From Chloroflexota bacterium (GTDB taxonomy: Bacteria > Chloroflexota > Limnocylindria > Limnocylindrales > CSP1-4), in the NCBI GenBank assembly GCA_021785115.1, contig JAJYGO010000408.1, positions 1-5,935 of the forward strand: a DNA stretch of 5,935 bases. The letters run 5' to 3'. This document shows positions 4,634 to 5,935 of this stretch, piece by piece (position 1 is the stretch's first letter; each line of letters begins with the position of its first letter). The notes below the pieces were generated by a model that saw only the letters and a program-made list of their open reading frames with translations, made no database searches and was not told the DNA's origin. A program made the translations under genes and the position numbers.

Positions 4634-5935
4634 ACGAGCGCGGATTGGTCGAGGTGCCCGAGAACGCCGTCCGCGACGAGCCGATCGCGTTCGGCCTCAC
4701 CCCGGTCCAGCTCGGGATCTGCGCGCTCGCGGTCCTCGTCGCGGCGCTCCTCAATCTCCTCCCGGTCTGGGAGCCGCTCCGGGTCGTGTTCGTGATCGTC
4801 GGGGCCGGGCCGATCGCGCTCGCCGCGGCGCTGCCGGTGCGCGGCGAGCCCGCCTACCGCTGGATCGTCAGGGCGGTCCGGCATCGGCGAGGACGCCGCG
4901 TCTGGCACGCCACGCTCGTGTCCGTCGACGAGGCGGAGGCGTCCATTCCGGTCGTCGCAGGCGCCTCCGAGGCAGGAAGTTCCCAGGCGGGGGACAATGA
5001 CGAGGCCAGTTCGCAGTCGGCAGAAGGCCCCGGGACACGCGTCCCCCCGGCCGCCGGCTCGCCTCCCGAAGTCGTGGAGCGAGCGCCGATGGAGCAGGAG
5101 GTGCCCCGCCTGAGGGTCCTCGGGCGGGACGAGACCGGGTCGGATCACGACCCCGCCGCATCCCGGGAAGAGCTCGAGCGTCCTCCCGCCATCCCCCATG
5201 TCCTCTCCGGCCTCCGTGTGGTTGGGGTGCTCTCGTTCGCCGGCGGCGTCGGCAAGACGACGCTCGCGGTCGAGGTCGCGACGTACGTCGCCGCCCGCGC
5301 GCGGTACCGGACCCTCGACGGCGACGAAGAGGCCCTCCGGGTGCTGCTCCTCGACGCGAGCCGGACGAGCCCAGCGGCTGGCTTGCGTCTCGGGCTTGAC
5401 GCTGATGCAGTTTCGCGGGCGATGGAGCGCCGGGCCTGGGCCGAGCCTGGCGCCTTCGATGCGGCGATCACGCCGACGCGTTGGCGGGTCGACGTCGTGA
5501 CCGTACCGCCGGCGCGGTTCCTCGAGCGCGAGGGGGCCGCATTTGGGGCGGTCGACGCTCAGGCGATCCTCGACGGGGCGACCGAGGACGGATACCAGCT
5601 CGTGGTCGTCGACCTCGGCTCGGTCCACGAGCCAGGGCACCGCCATCTCATCGATCAGGCGTCAGTGCTTCTCGGGATCGTGCGGCCGACAATCGAGTCG
5701 CTGCCCGACGTGCCGCGCCTCGCGGAGTATGTCCGCTCACTCGGTATGGGCCGCAAGCTCGCCCTCGTCGGCGCGATGACCGACGATGACGCCCCCATCC
5801 GAGCGGTGCTCGGCGAGGACCGCCTCCCGATCGCCGGCGTCGTGCCTCGCTCCGAGGCGGTCGCCCTCGCGGGCGAGCGTGGCGAGCCAGCCTGGCGGCT
5901 CGATCCCGCCTCCGCCAGGGCGCTTTCGCCGGTCG
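4630..5935 (+). CDS. PrgI/VirB3-like membrane domain fused to a ParA/MinD-type ATPase, 3'-truncated
   Basis: GTG 4630 overlaps the preceding stop as GTGA, and the frame stays open for 435 codons to the window edge. Residues about 14-95 resemble PrgI, the VirB3-like inner-membrane protein of Gram-positive-type conjugation systems: FGLTPVQLG leads into a first helix (about 27-46), a short turn, a second helix (about 51-69), then PAYRWIVRAVRHRRGRR, a basic tail. Residues about 98-190 form an acidic, Pro/Ser/Gly-rich linker. From about 195 comes a ParA/MinD-type ATPase: Walker A GGVGKTT at 205-211 (catalytic K209), VLLLDAS at 238-244 in the position of the conserved DxD-type motif, and Walker B LVVVDLGS at 323-330. 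The signature Lys of KGGxGKT is replaced by A204. TadZ/CpaE-like positioning ATPases are the nearest functional analogy. It may anchor or position the secretion machine. The ATPase call is strong, the PrgI call moderate. Confidence 0.75.
   Translation, partial: MNERGLVEVPENAVRDEPIAFGLTPVQLGICALAVLVAALLNLLPVWEPLRVVFVIVGAGPIALAAALPVRGEPAYRWIVRAVRHRRGRRVWHATLVSVDEAEASIPVVAGASEAGSSQAGDNDEASSQSAEGPGTRVPPAAGSPPEVVERAPMEQEVPRLRVLGRDETGSDHDPAASREELERPPAIPHVLSGLRVVGVLSFAGGVGKTTLAVEVATYVAARARYRTLDGDEEALRVLLLDASRTSPAAGLRLGLDADAVSRAMERRAWAEPGAFDAAITPTRWRVDVVTVPPARFLEREGAAFGAVDAQAILDGATEDGYQLVVVDLGSVHEPGHRHLIDQASVLLGIVRPTIESLPDVPRLAEYVRSLGMGRKLALVGAMTDDDAPIRAVLGEDRLPIAGVVPRSEAVALAGERGEPAWRLDPASARALSPV

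Noticed and set aside
3955..5646. 563-codon open frame on the minus strand across the VirB6-like and PrgI-ATPase genes
   Set aside because: It is antisense to two genes with recognisable membrane topology and P-loop motifs. Its product is Arg/Asp/Pro-rich low-complexity sequence typical of GC-rich shadow frames.
2..5935. CRISPR arrays, tRNA or rRNA genes, insertion sequences, attachment sites
   Set aside because: No regularly spaced repeats, cloverleaf-like segments, transposase motifs or paired terminal repeats were found.

Overview
This high-GC window has two parts. The whole of it reads on the + strand, and no minus-strand gene is supported. Strong G/C bias at third codon positions, GTG starts in 4-nt stop/start overlaps and a probable leaderless promoter suggest an actinobacterium or a member of Chloroflexota. 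No single gene settles the phylum.

Part one (2-1999) is the 5'-truncated 3' portion of a HerA/DUF87-type hexameric DNA-translocating ATPase. It keeps part of an N-terminal HAS-barrel-like region, Walker A, a Walker B ending in EEAH, and the SQRPS motif. Such ATPases pair with NurA in end resection or with SIR2, DUF4297 or similar effectors in anti-phage systems. Any partner would lie upstream, outside the window. Its base composition is visibly lower in GC than the genes that follow. A 224-nt non-coding stretch (2000-2223) separates it from part two; it holds small stem-loops, a tandem direct repeat, two inverted repeats and a promoter.

Part two (2224 to the right edge) looks like one tightly packed operon. 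It starts with two small proteins (97 and 199 aa), each apparently built from two Phd/YefM antitoxin-type domains, with no toxin beside them. After these come a VirB2-like pilin candidate with signal peptide and two membrane helices, a multi-pass VirB6/TrbL-like channel protein, and a protein running off the window that joins a PrgI/VirB3-like two-helix membrane domain to a ParA/MinD-type P-loop ATPase. Gaps are 12 and 14 nt, and the other two junctions are GTGA overlaps. The gene order VirB2-VirB6-PrgI implies a conjugative type IV secretion module, with a VirB4 ATPase expected next.

Reading of the whole: this is probably part of an integrative conjugative element or plasmid, with a probable defence-type ATPase next to the transfer operon. 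The most interesting hypothesis is that the tandem Phd-fold proteins have become repressors of the transfer operon rather than antitoxins. They would act through a YefM-like TGTACA operator and a second palindrome that overlaps the -35 box. The PrgI-ParA fusion is the second unusual feature.
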